A stretch of 58,533 nt of DNA from Pseudoduganella buxea (GTDB lineage Bacteria > Pseudomonadota > Gammaproteobacteria > Burkholderiales > Burkholderiaceae_D). Below, one piece after another: positions 11,323-20,075 of the stretch; within the stretch, counting starts at the first letter, position 1, and each line of letters begins with the position of its first letter. The stretch spans positions 1-58,533 of the forward strand of contig NZ_WNKZ01000032.1 of NCBI RefSeq assembly GCF_009720835.1, read 5' to 3'. The position numbers were made by a program, and so were the translations under genes. The notes beneath the pieces are model-generated. The model was not told the origin of the DNA. It was given only the letters and a program-made list of their open reading frames with translations, and did not search any database.

Positions 11323-11628
11323 GTGATCAAGCATATCGTGATGTGGAAGCTGAAGGACGAGGCGGAAGGGGCGGACCGCGCCACCAACGCCCGCAAGATG
11401 AAGGAACTGCTGGATGCCTGCGCGGACATCGTGCCGGGCATCCTGAAGCTGGAAGTGGCATTGGCCGACCCTGCGCTGGAAGCGACCTACGACGTCGTGC
11501 TGTACTCCGAGTTCGCCGACAAGGCCGCGCTGGACGCCTACCAGGTGCACCCGCAACACGCCGCACTGAAGCCCTTCTTCGCCGCCGTGCGTGAAGGCCG
11601 CCAATGCATGGACTACGAGGTGCAATGA
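11323..11628 (+). CDS. Dabb (stress-responsive alpha/beta barrel) domain protein
   Basis: A 101-residue protein of the Dabb fold: MIKHIVMWKLKDEAEG at the start and YQVHPQHAALKPFF in the second half are the typical strands and helix. Proteins of this fold are small dimeric ferredoxin-like barrels, some acting as cyclases or dehydratases, most of unknown function. The start is a GTG at 11323 with GAAGGAG 5 nt before it. It follows the thiolase after 31 nt, and its stop overlaps the SDR start (ATGATG/TGA), so it is part of the same operon. Confidence 0.82.
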   Translation: MIKHIVMWKLKDEAEGADRATNARKMKELLDACADIVPGILKLEVALADPALEATYDVVLYSEFADKAALDAYQVHPQHAALKPFFAAVREGRQCMDYEVQ

Positions 11629-12416
11629 TGGCGACCGTCCGCACCACGCAGCAGTTGTTCGACCTGGCCGGCAAGACGGCCCTGGTCACGGGCGGTTCGC
11701 GCGGCCTGGGCCTGCAGATGGCCCTGGCACTGGGCGAGCAGGGCGCAACCGTCGTCATCAGCGCGCGCAAGCAGAACGAACTCGATGAGGCGCTGGCGGC
11801 ACTGAGCGCGCAAGGCATCGCGGCCCACGCCGTCGCCATCGACCTGGCCGCCGACGGTGCGCCGGAGCAGCTGGCGCAAGCGGCCATCGACAAGCTTGGC
11901 CATATCGATATCCTCGTCAACAACGCCGGCGCCAGCTGGGGCGCGCCGGCCGAGGACATGCCGGCGGAGGCATGGGACAAGGTGATGAACCTGAACATGC
12001 GCAGTGTCTTCCTGCTGTGCCAGGCCGTGGCGAAGCGTTCGATGATCCCCCGTGGCCAGGGCCGCATCATCAATATCGCGTCCATCGCCGGCCTGGCCGG
12101 CAACCCGCCGGGCACGATGAAGACCATTGCCTACAACACGTCCAAGGGCGCGCTGGTGAACTTCACCCGCGCCCTGGCCGGCGAGTGGGGCGCGCACGGC
12201 ATCAATGTCAACGCCCTCGCGCCGGGCTTCTTCCCGTCGAAGATGAGCGCCGGCGTGCTGCAGGCCATGGGCGACAAGCTGATGGCAGAAGCGCCCCTGG
12301 GCCGCCTGGGCAGCGACGAGGACCTGAAGGGTGCCGTCGTGCTGTTCGCCTCCGATGCGGGGCGCCATATCACGGGCCAGATCCTGGCTGTCGACGGCGG
12401 CGTTTCCGCCGTCTGA
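11625..12416 (+). CDS. Short-chain dehydrogenase/reductase
   Basis: A classical NAD(P)-dependent SDR of about 263 residues. It shows the cofactor motif TGGSRGLG near residue 24, the structural NNAG, and the catalytic Ser followed by YNTSK. FDLAGKTALVTGG at the N-terminus and the C-terminal GQILAVDGGVSAV are typical of 3-ketoacyl or gluconate-5-dehydrogenase-like SDRs. A start at 11625 or the next ATG at 11628 is equally possible; both overlap the Dabb stop. In context it may oxidise a 3-hydroxyacyl-CoA before thiolysis; that is inference. Confidence 0.87.
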   Translation: MMATVRTTQQLFDLAGKTALVTGGSRGLGLQMALALGEQGATVVISARKQNELDEALAALSAQGIAAHAVAIDLAADGAPEQLAQAAIDKLGHIDILVNNAGASWGAPAEDMPAEAWDKVMNLNMRSVFLLCQAVAKRSMIPRGQGRIINIASIAGLAGNPPGTMKTIAYNTSKGALVNFTRALAGEWGAHGINVNALAPGFFPSKMSAGVLQAMGDKLMAEAPLGRLGSDEDLKGAVVLFASDAGRHITGQILAVDGGVSAV

Positions 12417-12444
12417 TTACCTGAACAATCAAAGGAAAACATCG

Positions 12445-13443
12445 ATGACGACTACATTCAAACGCATGGTACTGGCCTCGCGGCCGCAGGCTGAAGTCAC
12501 GCCGGACAATTTCCGCCTCGAGACGGTGGAAGTGCCGGCCCTGCAGGACGGCCAGGTCCTGGTGCGCAACCACTACCTGTCGCTGGACCCGTACATGCGC
12601 GGGCGCATGAGCGACGCCAAGAGCTATGCCGCGCCGCAGCCGCTGGACGAGACGATGATCGGCGGTACCGTCGGCCAGGTGGTGGAATCGAAGCACCCGA
12701 AATATGCCGCCGGCGACTTCGTCGTCGGCATGGCCGGCTGGACGGAACTGGCCGTCTCCGACGGCAGCGACATGCGCAAGATCGACACGACGCATATTCC
12801 CCTGTCGGCCTACCTGGGCCCCGTCGGCATGCCCGGCATGACGGCCTGGTATGGCTTCACGCAGATCATGCAGGCCAAGGAGGGCGAAACCATCTGCGTG
12901 TCGGCCGCCAGCGGCGCCGTCGGCAGCGTCGTCGGCCAGCTGGCCAAGCTGAAGGGCTGCCGCGCCATCGGCATCGCCGGCGGCAAGGATAAATGCGACT
13001 ACGTGGTCGAGGAACTGGGCTTCGACGCCTGCATCGACTACAAGGCCGGCAACCTGCGCGCCGACCTGAAGGCGGCGGCACCGAAAGGCATCGACGCCAT
13101 CTTCGAGAACGTGGGCGGCGAAGTGTTCGATGCCGCGCTGGCCCGCACCAATGCGTTTGCCCGCATCGCCCTGTGCGGCATGATCGCCGGCTACAACGGC
13201 GAGGATATCCCGCTGCGCAACGTGCGCCAGCTGCTGACCAACCGCATCACCCTGCGCGGCTTCATCGTCAGCGAGCACATGGAACTGTGGCCGCAGGGCC
13301 TGCAGGAACTGGGCACGCTGGTCGCCACGGGCAAGCTGAAATACCGCGAGTCCATCGCCGAAGGGCTGGAGGGAGCGCCGGATGCCTTTATCGGCCTGCT
13401 CAAGGGCCGCAACTTCGGCAAGCAGCTGGTCAAGCTGATCTGA
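12445..13443 (+). CDS. curA: NADP-dependent oxidoreductase, CurA/prostaglandin-reductase type
   Basis: A 332-residue zinc-free medium-chain dehydrogenase/reductase that reduces activated double bonds (enones) with NADPH. LSLDPYMRGRM, GMPGMTAWYG, SAASGAVGSVVGQLAK and IFENVGGEVFDAAL are family motifs shared with E. coli CurA and leukotriene B4 dehydrogenases. ATG at 12445 is preceded by AAAGGA. It follows the SDR after 28 nt and is probably the last metabolic gene of the thiolase operon. The symbol reflects family, not a demonstrated substrate. Confidence 0.85.
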   Translation: MTTTFKRMVLASRPQAEVTPDNFRLETVEVPALQDGQVLVRNHYLSLDPYMRGRMSDAKSYAAPQPLDETMIGGTVGQVVESKHPKYAAGDFVVGMAGWTELAVSDGSDMRKIDTTHIPLSAYLGPVGMPGMTAWYGFTQIMQAKEGETICVSAASGAVGSVVGQLAKLKGCRAIGIAGGKDKCDYVVEELGFDACIDYKAGNLRADLKAAAPKGIDAIFENVGGEVFDAALARTNAFARIALCGMIAGYNGEDIPLRNVRQLLTNRITLRGFIVSEHMELWPQGLQELGTLVATGKLKYRESIAEGLEGAPDAFIGLLKGRNFGKQLVKLI

Positions 13444-13464
13444 GCTGAACGAGGACGGTCTACA

Positions 13465-13923
13465 ATGCGTGTTTTCGACAGCGGAATCGATGCAATGAGC
13501 AGCACCACCACCATTCGTTTCGGCGACTGGGCCACCCTGGGCGCGCAGGCCACCGCCATCCGTACGGAAGTGTTCGTGCGGGAGCAGGGCGTGCCGGCCG
13601 AACTGGAAATGGACGACAAGGACGCCGTCTGCCTGCACGCCATTGCCTATGACGGCGACGGCGTGCCGGTGGGGACGGGGCGCCTGCTGCCGGACGGGCA
13701 TATCGGCCGCATGGCCGTGCTGGCCCGGGCCCGCGGCACGGGCGTCGGCGGCGCGCTGCTGCAAGGCCTGATGGCCCAGGCCCGCACGCGCGGCCACGCG
13801 GCCGTCGAACTGTCGGCGCAAACCCACGCGGCGCCGTTCTATACGGCGCACGGCTTTACCCTCGTTGGCGAGGAGTTCGTCGAGGCGGGCATCCCGCACG
13901 TCGACATGCGGCACGGTTTCTGA
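13465..13923 (+). CDS. GNAT family N-acetyltransferase
   Basis: A 152-residue acetyltransferase of the GNAT superfamily, YjcF/ElaA-like. IRTEVFVREQGVPAELEMDD is the conserved N-terminal region of this group; the acetyl-CoA loop is ARARGTGVGGALL, followed by HAAPFYTAHGFTLVGEEF. The ATG at 13465 has GAGGA upstream; ATG at 13495 would give a 142-residue protein starting MSSTTTIRFG and is a fair alternative. It lies 21 nt after curA and may be co-transcribed. The acetyl acceptor is unknown. Confidence 0.8.
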   Translation: MRVFDSGIDAMSSTTTIRFGDWATLGAQATAIRTEVFVREQGVPAELEMDDKDAVCLHAIAYDGDGVPVGTGRLLPDGHIGRMAVLARARGTGVGGALLQGLMAQARTRGHAAVELSAQTHAAPFYTAHGFTLVGEEFVEAGIPHVDMRHGF

Positions 13924-13939
13924 CGCGCCTGGCCGGGCT

Positions 13940-14845
13940 CTACAAGGGCCCGGCCAGCGTTTCGCAGCGCTCCCTCAGAAACCCGTGCAACTGCCGCACG
14001 GCCGGTGAAAACTGGCGCCGGTGCGGGCAGATCATCTGCAGCGGCGCCGGCTCGCCCGGCTGCTGCGGCAGCACCACGATCAGGCGCCCGGCCAGCACGT
14101 CGGCGCGCACGTCCAGCCACGATTTATAGGCGATCCCTTCGCCTGCCAAGGCCCAGCGCCTCACCACATCGGCATCGTCGCAGGCCAGAGCGCCTTTCAC
14201 GTGTACGGTCGCCTTGCCCTTGGTCGTCGGGAATACCCACTTGTCGTACAGCCTTCCCGCCATCTGCCACAGCAGGCAGGAATGATTTTTCAATTCCTCC
14301 AGCGATCGGGGCATGCCGCATTGTTCGATGTAAGCCGGGGCCGCCACCAGCACGCGGCGGTTTTCCGGGGCCAGCGGCAGGGCGATGAAGCTGGCGTCCA
14401 CCATGGCGCCGTAGCGCAGCGCCACGTCGACGGGGTCGCGGAATACGTCCGTCACCTGGTCCGACAGTTGCAGCCGCATGTCCAGCCGGGGGTGGGCGCG
14501 GCGGAATTCGCCCAGCCAAGGCAGCAGCACGTTGCGGCCCAGGTCCGACGGCGCGGCGATGAACAGGGTGCCGCTCAAGGCTTCGTCGTCCCGGCGCAGT
14601 TCGTCCCGGCCAGCGTGCAGCAGGTCGATGACGTCGCGCGCATACGGGAGGTAGCGTTCGCCTTCGTCCGTCAGGCGCAGGCTGCGGGTGGAGCGGGCGA
14701 ACAGGCGGATGTCCAGGTCCCGTTCCAGCCTCTGGATGGCGGCGCTGACCTGGCCGGGCAGCAGGTTGGCGTCGCGCGCGGCCTTGCTGAAGCTGCCGCA
14801 GGCGGCAGTGCGTACGAACAGTGCAAGATCCTCGAAGCGGACCAT
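13940..14845 (-). CDS. LysR-family transcriptional regulator
   Basis: A 301-residue LysR regulator: the N-terminal winged helix reads FEDLALFVRTAACGSFSKAA with RLERDLDIRLFARSTRSLRLT after it, followed by a periplasmic-binding-like effector domain. It is of the CrgA/AaeR-like subgroup (LFIAAPSDLGRNVLLPWL). The ATG at 14845 is chosen; a GTG two codons upstream (14851) is also possible. It diverges from the MDR reductase gene at 14948 with about 100 nt between, the usual arrangement of a LysR regulator and its target. Confidence 0.87.
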   Translation of the reverse strand: MVRFEDLALFVRTAACGSFSKAARDANLLPGQVSAAIQRLERDLDIRLFARSTRSLRLTDEGERYLPYARDVIDLLHAGRDELRRDDEALSGTLFIAAPSDLGRNVLLPWLGEFRRAHPRLDMRLQLSDQVTDVFRDPVDVALRYGAMVDASFIALPLAPENRRVLVAAPAYIEQCGMPRSLEELKNHSCLLWQMAGRLYDKWVFPTTKGKATVHVKGALACDDADVVRRWALAGEGIAYKSWLDVRADVLAGRLIVVLPQQPGEPAPLQMICPHRRQFSPAVRQLHGFLRERCETLAGPL

Positions 14846-14947
14846 TTTCACTCGCGCAGTGAAAGTGCTGCTCGATTACCCGTCTGTGCAAGGACCGCGC
14901 CGGGCCATATCATCCTGCCATCTCCACTCATTCTCGAAGGACTCATC

Positions 14948-15955
14948 ATGAAAGCCATAGTCTACACGCAACACGGTTTGCCCATCGACCAAGCCGACGC
15001 GCTGCACGCGATGGACTTGCCGGCGCCCGTGCCGGGACCGCGCGACCTGCTGGTGCAGGTGCACGCCGTCGCCGTCAATCCGGTCGACACGAAGGTGCGC
15101 CTGGGCGCGGCCGTGACGGCGCCGCGCGTGCTGGGCTGGGATGCGGCCGGTGTCGTCGTGGCCGTCGGTGCCGACGTCACGGCCTTCAAGCCGGGCGACG
15201 CGGTGTACTACGCCGGCTCCTTGCTGCGCCCCGGCTCGTACAGCGAACTCCATCTCGTCGACGAGCGCATCGCCGGCCACAAACCCGCCACCTTGGACTT
15301 CGCCGACGCGGCAGCGTTGCCGCTGACTTCCCTGACGGCGTGGGAGCTGCTGTTCGACCGGCTGAAGGTGCCCGAGGGCGGCGGTGCCGGCAAGTCGCTG
15401 CTGATCGTCGGCGCCTCGGGCGGCGTCGGCTCGATCCTGACGCAGCTGGCCGCCAGACTGACGGGCCTGACGGTGATCGGCACGGCCTCGCGCCAGGAAA
15501 CCCGCGAATGGGTGCAGGCACTCGGTGCCCACCACGTGATCGACCATGCGCAGCCGATGGCGCCGCAACTGGCCGCGCTGGGCTTTACCGGCGTCGATAT
15601 CGTCATCAGCCTGACGCACACGGACCAGCACTACGCCGATATCGTCGAAAGCCTGGCACCGCAGGGCCAGTTCGCGCTGATCGACGATCCCGCCACCCTG
15701 GATGCCGTGCCCTTGAAGCGCAAGAGCATCTCGCTGCACTGGGAGCTGATGTTTACGCGCTCGATGTACGAGACGCCCGACATGGTGCGCCAACGCGAGA
15801 TCCTCGACCGCGTGGCGCAACTGGTCGACAGTGGCGTGCTGAAAACCACGGTGGGCGAGAACTTCGGCGCCATCACGGCGGAGAACCTGCGCCGCGCCCA
15901 TGCCGTCATCGAATCGAACAAGGCACGCGGCAAGATCGTGCTGGCCGGCTTTTAA
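14948..15955 (+). CDS. Zinc-binding alcohol dehydrogenase-like / quinone oxidoreductase (MDR)
   Basis: A 335-residue medium-chain reductase. MKAIVYTQHGLP, VNPVDTKVRLG and LGWDAAGVVVAVG form the GroES-like half, and LLIVGASGGVGSILTQLAA the NAD(P)-binding Rossmann half. Zinc ligands of true alcohol dehydrogenases are absent, so it is most likely an NADPH:quinone or enone reductase. It is the first gene after the divergent LysR regulator, and the two following genes (15966, 17123) are close enough to be in one transcript. Confidence 0.83.
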   Translation: MKAIVYTQHGLPIDQADALHAMDLPAPVPGPRDLLVQVHAVAVNPVDTKVRLGAAVTAPRVLGWDAAGVVVAVGADVTAFKPGDAVYYAGSLLRPGSYSELHLVDERIAGHKPATLDFADAAALPLTSLTAWELLFDRLKVPEGGGAGKSLLIVGASGGVGSILTQLAARLTGLTVIGTASRQETREWVQALGAHHVIDHAQPMAPQLAALGFTGVDIVISLTHTDQHYADIVESLAPQGQFALIDDPATLDAVPLKRKSISLHWELMFTRSMYETPDMVRQREILDRVAQLVDSGVLKTTVGENFGAITAENLRRAHAVIESNKARGKIVLAGF

Positions 15956-15965
15956 GGGGATCGCG

Positions 15966-17093
15966 ATGAGACGACTCACTTCCCTGGCCGCGGCCCTGTC
16001 CATCGCACTGGGCGCGGCCGTGCCGGCATCGGCCGCCGAACTGGAAAGGGTGGCCGAATTCACCGGCGCGATGCCCACCGGCGTGACCGTTACCGAGACG
16101 GGCCGCATTTTCGTCAACTTCCCCCGCTGGGGCGACGACGTGCCCTACACGGTGGCCGAACTGAAGGCCGGCAGGCCGGTGGCGTATCCGGACGCCGCCT
16201 TCAACCGCGCCGATGCACGCGATCCCAAGCGCGGCCTGATCAGCGTGCAGAGCGTCGTGGCCGACGGCCAGGGCCGCGTGTGGCTGCTCGATACGGCCGC
16301 ACCGAAGTTCGCCGCCCCGCTGCCGGGCGGGCCGAAGCTGGTGGCGGTCGACTTGAAGACGAACAAGGTGGTCAAGACGGTCGTGTTCCCGGCCGACGTG
16401 ATCCTGCCAACCACCTACGTCAACGACATGCGCTTCGATTTGCGCACTGGTGCGGGCGTGGCCTATGTCACCGATTCCTCGCTGTCGGGCCCGGGCGCCA
16501 TCATCGTGCTGGACCTGGCCTCGGGCAAGGCCGTCCGGCGCCTGAGCGGACATCGCAGCACGTCGGCCGACGCTGGCTTCGCGCCGGTCGTGGAAGGCAA
16601 GCCATTGCAGCAGCGGGGAGCGGACGGCAAGACGGCGCCGTTCAAGGTGGCGTCGGACGGCATCGCGTTGTCGCCGGACGGCCAGACGCTGTACTATTCG
16701 GCACTGTCGAGCAGGCGACTGTTCGCCGTCCCGACGCGGTTGCTGCGCGACCCTGCCATCACGGAAGCGGAACTGGCCGCGGCCGTGCGCGACCTGGGCG
16801 AGAAGGGCGCGTCGGACGGGCTGGAAGCGGACGCGCGCGGCAATGTCTACGGCGGCGACTACGAGCACAATGCGCTGCGGCGCCTGACGCCCGGCGGCAC
16901 GTGGCAGACCATCGCGCAGGGGCCGGAGCTGCTGTGGCCGGACACCTTGTCGGTCGGCCCGGACGGCTACCTGTACGTGGTCGCCAACCAGCTGCACCGC
17001 CAGGCCAACTTCAACGGCGGGCGCGACCTGCGCGTCAAGCCGTATCGCCTGCTGCGCGTGAAGATCGACGCGGCGCCGGCGCCGACACGCTGA
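15966..17093 (+). CDS. Secreted major royal jelly / Yellow-family protein
   Basis: A 375-residue exported protein. The first 24 residues (RRLTSLAAALSIALGAAVPASA) are a signal peptide with an ASA-type cleavage site. The mature part matches the bacterial Yellow/major-royal-jelly family, a six-bladed propeller related to SMP-30 lactonases: VFVNFPRWGDDVP-like wording (IFVNFPRWGDDVPYTVAEL), ND in TYVNDMRFD, GIALSPDGQTLYYSAL and PDTLSVGPDGYLYV. Bacterial members are uncharacterised. The start is 10 nt after the reductase stop, so it is translationally close to it. Confidence 0.82.
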   Translation: MRRLTSLAAALSIALGAAVPASAAELERVAEFTGAMPTGVTVTETGRIFVNFPRWGDDVPYTVAELKAGRPVAYPDAAFNRADARDPKRGLISVQSVVADGQGRVWLLDTAAPKFAAPLPGGPKLVAVDLKTNKVVKTVVFPADVILPTTYVNDMRFDLRTGAGVAYVTDSSLSGPGAIIVLDLASGKAVRRLSGHRSTSADAGFAPVVEGKPLQQRGADGKTAPFKVASDGIALSPDGQTLYYSALSSRRLFAVPTRLLRDPAITEAELAAAVRDLGEKGASDGLEADARGNVYGGDYEHNALRRLTPGGTWQTIAQGPELLWPDTLSVGPDGYLYVVANQLHRQANFNGGRDLRVKPYRLLRVKIDAAPAPTR

Positions 17094-17122
17094 ATCAAAA
17101 CCATCACTGCAAAGGATAGCCC

Positions 17123-17776
17123 ATGAATATCGTCGAGAAAGCGGCCCAGCGCCACACCGTCAAGGCCTTCGACCCGGAGCGCAAGGTGCCCGATGAAATC
17201 GTCGCCCAGTTGCGCCTGCTGCTGCGCCTGGCCCCGTCGTCCGTCAATTCGCAGCCCTGGCACTTCGTCATCGCCGCCACCGACGAAGGCAAGGAAAAGA
17301 TCGTCCGCAGCGCCGAGGCGGGCTTCGCCTACAACGTGCCGAAGATCCGCCAGGCCTCGCACGTGATCGTGCTGGCCACCCGCACGACGGCCGACGAGGC
17401 CTACCTGGACATGCTGCTGGCCCAGGAAGAACGGGACGGGCGCTTCGTCAACGCGGCGGCAAAGCAGTCCGGCCGCGGTGCACGCACCTTGTTCACGGAC
17501 ATCCACCGCTACAACCTGAAGGACGTGCAGCAGTGGTATGAGAAGCAGACCTACCTGGCCCTGGGCACCTTGCTGCTGGGCGCGGCCACCCTGGACGTGG
17601 GCGCCACGCCGATGGAAGGCTTCAACGCCGAAGTGCTGGACAGGGAACTGGGATTGCGCGAGAAGGGCTACAGCGCCACCGTCATCGTCTCGCTGGGTTA
17701 CAGCAGCGGCGAGGACTTCAACGCCAGGCTGCCCAAGTCGCGGCTGCCGGATGAGGTGGTGTTTACCGACATCTGA
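17123..17776 (+). CDS. nfsB: Oxygen-insensitive NAD(P)H nitroreductase / dihydropteridine reductase
   Basis: A 217-residue FMN-dependent nitroreductase. Wording follows E. coli NfsB along the full length: AQRHTVKAFDPERKVP, LAPSSVNSQPWHFVIA, LGTLLLGAATLDVGATPMEGF and DFNARLPKSRLP. It reduces nitroaromatics and quinones by two-electron steps. ATG at 17123 has AAAGGA upstream. It is the third gene after the LysR regulator; two reductases and an exported propeller protein together hint at a response to electrophiles or quinones, which is inference. Confidence 0.9.
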   Translation: MNIVEKAAQRHTVKAFDPERKVPDEIVAQLRLLLRLAPSSVNSQPWHFVIAATDEGKEKIVRSAEAGFAYNVPKIRQASHVIVLATRTTADEAYLDMLLAQEERDGRFVNAAAKQSGRGARTLFTDIHRYNLKDVQQWYEKQTYLALGTLLLGAATLDVGATPMEGFNAEVLDRELGLREKGYSATVIVSLGYSSGEDFNARLPKSRLPDEVVFTDI

Positions 17777-17816
17777 CGGCACGCCGCCAATTCGGGGTCG
17801 ATTCGGTGGCAGCTGC

Positions 17817-18641
17817 CTACTCCACCGCCACCTCATGCAGCTCGGCCGGTGCCTGGGCGTACAGCTTGACGACGGTGGAAGTGCGGGTGCCGTAATCGGG
17901 CGATTCGATCTTCACGGCCGACAGCACGCGCTCCCGTTCGATGGACACGCCCGTCTCGGGCAGGCGCTGGTCGGGCGCGCGGGTGGTGTCGGCCAGCATT
18001 TCGAAATAGGCGTCTTCCGGCGCGCCCAGGCACAGCAGGCTGGCGAACTGTGCCTTCGTGCGCAGCACTTTCGGCCACGGCGAATCGAGCAGGGCGTTCG
18101 ACAGGCCGTAGATGCCCGGCGCCAGCGGCTGGCCGTTGCGTGCGTCCGCGTCGCCCCGGTTGGAGAACCATACCAGCTCGGCACCGTCGCACAGCACCAG
18201 GTTGAAACCGTTGTAGGCACCGGCGCCGGCGCGGATCTGCTCGACATATTCGCGTGCGCTCATTTCGCCGGCCAGGAAGTTCGACACCAGCATGCCGCGC
18301 GATGGCGCGTCGGGATTGAAGTCCTGTGGCGCGCGGATGTTCGTGATGGCCGCGAAGCGGGATGGCGCCTTGCCTTCCTGCGGTTCGGCGGCCAGGGTGC
18401 CGTCCGTGCAGCGGGCCCGCAGCGGCGAGATATTGGCCGGGTAGGCGTCCAGCGGGCCGTCCGGGCGGGTGATGCCCATCCAGCTGCCGCCGGCCTTCAG
18501 GTCGCGGCCGGCCACGATGCGGGGATTTTCCTCCCACGGCGCGGCCGGCGCGCTGGCGCGGGCGAAGTATTCGTCGCGGTTGGCGGCGGCAATGAGGGGT
18601 ACGCCCGGCACCACTTGCCAGGCAAAGACGATAAGGCACAT
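17817..18641 (-). CDS. NRDE (TANGO2-like) protein with an internal insert
   Basis: A 274-residue NRDE/TANGO2 family protein, named for the N-R-D-E motif seen here as AANRDEYFARAS. GGSWMGITR, the later RFAAITNIRAP, YNGFNLVLCDG, YGLSNALLDSPWPK and DYGTRTSTVV all match the family. Between GGSWMGITR and RFAAITNIR there is an insert of roughly 35 residues containing PLRARCTDGTLAAEP that most family members lack. TANGO2 proteins are implicated in haem or lipid handling; the bacterial role is unclear. The start shares one base with the DUF4936 stop (TGATG), so it is the last gene of the ygfZ operon. Confidence 0.85.
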   Translation of the reverse strand: MCLIVFAWQVVPGVPLIAAANRDEYFARASAPAAPWEENPRIVAGRDLKAGGSWMGITRPDGPLDAYPANISPLRARCTDGTLAAEPQEGKAPSRFAAITNIRAPQDFNPDAPSRGMLVSNFLAGEMSAREYVEQIRAGAGAYNGFNLVLCDGAELVWFSNRGDADARNGQPLAPGIYGLSNALLDSPWPKVLRTKAQFASLLCLGAPEDAYFEMLADTTRAPDQRLPETGVSIERERVLSAVKIESPDYGTRTSTVVKLYAQAPAELHEVAVE

Positions 18642-18928
18642 CAGGCGAGATCCGTGAATACTTCAATATGGCGGGGGCTGGCCAGCAGTGCCGTGATGCC
18701 GGTGCCGGCAAAGGCCCGCTCGACTGCCTCGCCGAACGCTTCGCCCGTGCGCGGATAGACTTCCATCCACGTCTGCAGGCCGTCCTTGCTGCCGGGGCGG
18801 CGCTTCAGTTGTCCCGCGACGCCGTGCTCGCCGGCGAGCGACTGCTGCAGGGCCAGGATGCGCTCGCGCAGCACCGGCGCGTCCGCGTCGCGCACCTTGT
18901 AATAGATATACAAGTCCGCCTGTTCCAT
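18641..18928 (-). CDS. DUF4936 family protein
   Basis: A 95-residue protein of the DUF4936 family, found next to ygfZ in many betaproteobacteria. DLYIYYKVRDADAPVLRERI and QLKRRPGSKDGLQTWMEVYP are typical; the alternation suggests a small alpha/beta (ferredoxin-like) fold. No function is known. Both ends overlap neighbours by one base (TGATG junctions with ygfZ upstream and the NRDE gene downstream), so the three proteins are translationally coupled. The frame is open further upstream, but those residues lie inside ygfZ and are not part of the gene. Confidence 0.8.
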   Translation of the reverse strand: MEQADLYIYYKVRDADAPVLRERILALQQSLAGEHGVAGQLKRRPGSKDGLQTWMEVYPRTGEAFGEAVERAFAGTGITALLASPRHIEVFTDLA

Positions 18929-19956
18929 CACACGTCGAGCTTGTCCAGCACGTAGGGCAGGGGCAGGAACTGCAAGGCCGGGCCTTGCGCCGAAGCGGCA
19001 TGGACGACGCCTGCTTCCAGCGCGTCGAGCTTCATCTCGACCAGCGCGTCGACGCCGCCGGCACCGTTCGGCGCGGCGTTGACGACCATGCCGCAAGGCT
19101 GGTCCGGGTCAGCCGGCGTGAACACCTCGGTGCCCGCCGTCACGGCAGGATCGGCGATCGACACCAGCGCCGTGCGGCGTTTCAGCTTGCCCAGGTACTG
19201 GCTGCGCGCGACGATCTCCTGGCCCGGGTAGCAGCCCTTCTTGAAGCTGACGCCGCCCAGCAGCTCCAGGTTTACCATCTGCGGCACGAACTGCTCCTGC
19301 GTGGCGGCAGTGATGACGGGCACGCCCGCGTGAATGTCGGACAGGCGCCAGGCCTGGTTACCCGTCACCGTCAGGCGGTCCGCCAGTTCCGCGGCAACCG
19401 TCGCCACCGTCTCCGGGCTGGCCAGCCACAGGTAGCGCGGGGCGCCGAAGGCGTCGGCCACGCGCAGTATCGTGCCCAGCGGATGGTCCAGCTTCGTGTA
19501 AGGTGCTTCCGGCAGCGCGTCGAACCAGGTGCGCAGCACGGCCTCGCCGAAGCCGCCGCCCACGCCGAGAACAACGCGCTCGTCGGACGCATCGCGGGCC
19601 TTGGTCTGGGCCCGCAGCACGAACATCTGCAAACGCTTCTGCACGGCCGGCTGGATGTCGCGGGCCAGTTGCAGGTAGACGGATTCGTCATCACGCCACA
19701 TCAGGAAGCTGGCCAGCAGCCGGCCCTTGGGCGAGCAGTAGCCGGCCAGGCGCACGTCCTGCGGCCCCAGGTGCTCGACATCGTTGGTCAGCTGGGAGTG
19801 CAGGAAGGTGGCCGATTGCGGGCCCGTGAAGGCGATCAGGCCCAGGTCGGTGATGACGCTGACGAAGCCCACCGCCAGCGCGGTGGGGGTGGCCGATTCT
19901 TGTTGCGGCGACAGGAGTTGATTCCAGGTGTTCATAAATTTGGATACTTTGGCCAT
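18928..19956 (-). CDS. ygfZ: Folate-binding YgfZ/GcvT-like protein
   Basis: YgfZ supports maturation and repair of iron-sulfur enzymes such as MiaB and uses folate. The 342-residue protein carries the diagnostic KGCYPGQE around Cys242, the residue essential in E. coli YgfZ, and the GcvT-like start FVSVITDLGLIAFTGPQSATFLHSQLTND. The ATG at 19956 gives an N-terminal MAKVSKF; a second ATG at 19935 (MNTWNQLL) is a reasonable alternative. It heads the operon ygfZ-DUF4936-NRDE and diverges from mltG. Confidence 0.9.
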   Translation of the reverse strand: MAKVSKFMNTWNQLLSPQQESATPTALAVGFVSVITDLGLIAFTGPQSATFLHSQLTNDVEHLGPQDVRLAGYCSPKGRLLASFLMWRDDESVYLQLARDIQPAVQKRLQMFVLRAQTKARDASDERVVLGVGGGFGEAVLRTWFDALPEAPYTKLDHPLGTILRVADAFGAPRYLWLASPETVATVAAELADRLTVTGNQAWRLSDIHAGVPVITAATQEQFVPQMVNLELLGGVSFKKGCYPGQEIVARSQYLGKLKRRTALVSIADPAVTAGTEVFTPADPDQPCGMVVNAAPNGAGGVDALVEMKLDALEAGVVHAASAQGPALQFLPLPYVLDKLDV

Positions 19957-20075
19957 GAAAGCATTATCATTACGGGCTCATTATAAAGATCCCGCGCCAA
20001 ACGCGCCGGGCGCGCCGCAAAACGGCCGGCCCCTGGCGTCTCCCGGAGCGTAACCTGCTGGACTGCACGAAGACG

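Noticed and set aside
17808..17817. GGCAGCTGCC palindrome between convergent genes
   Set aside because: A 10-bp palindrome without loop or T-run is expected by chance in such GC-rich sequence.
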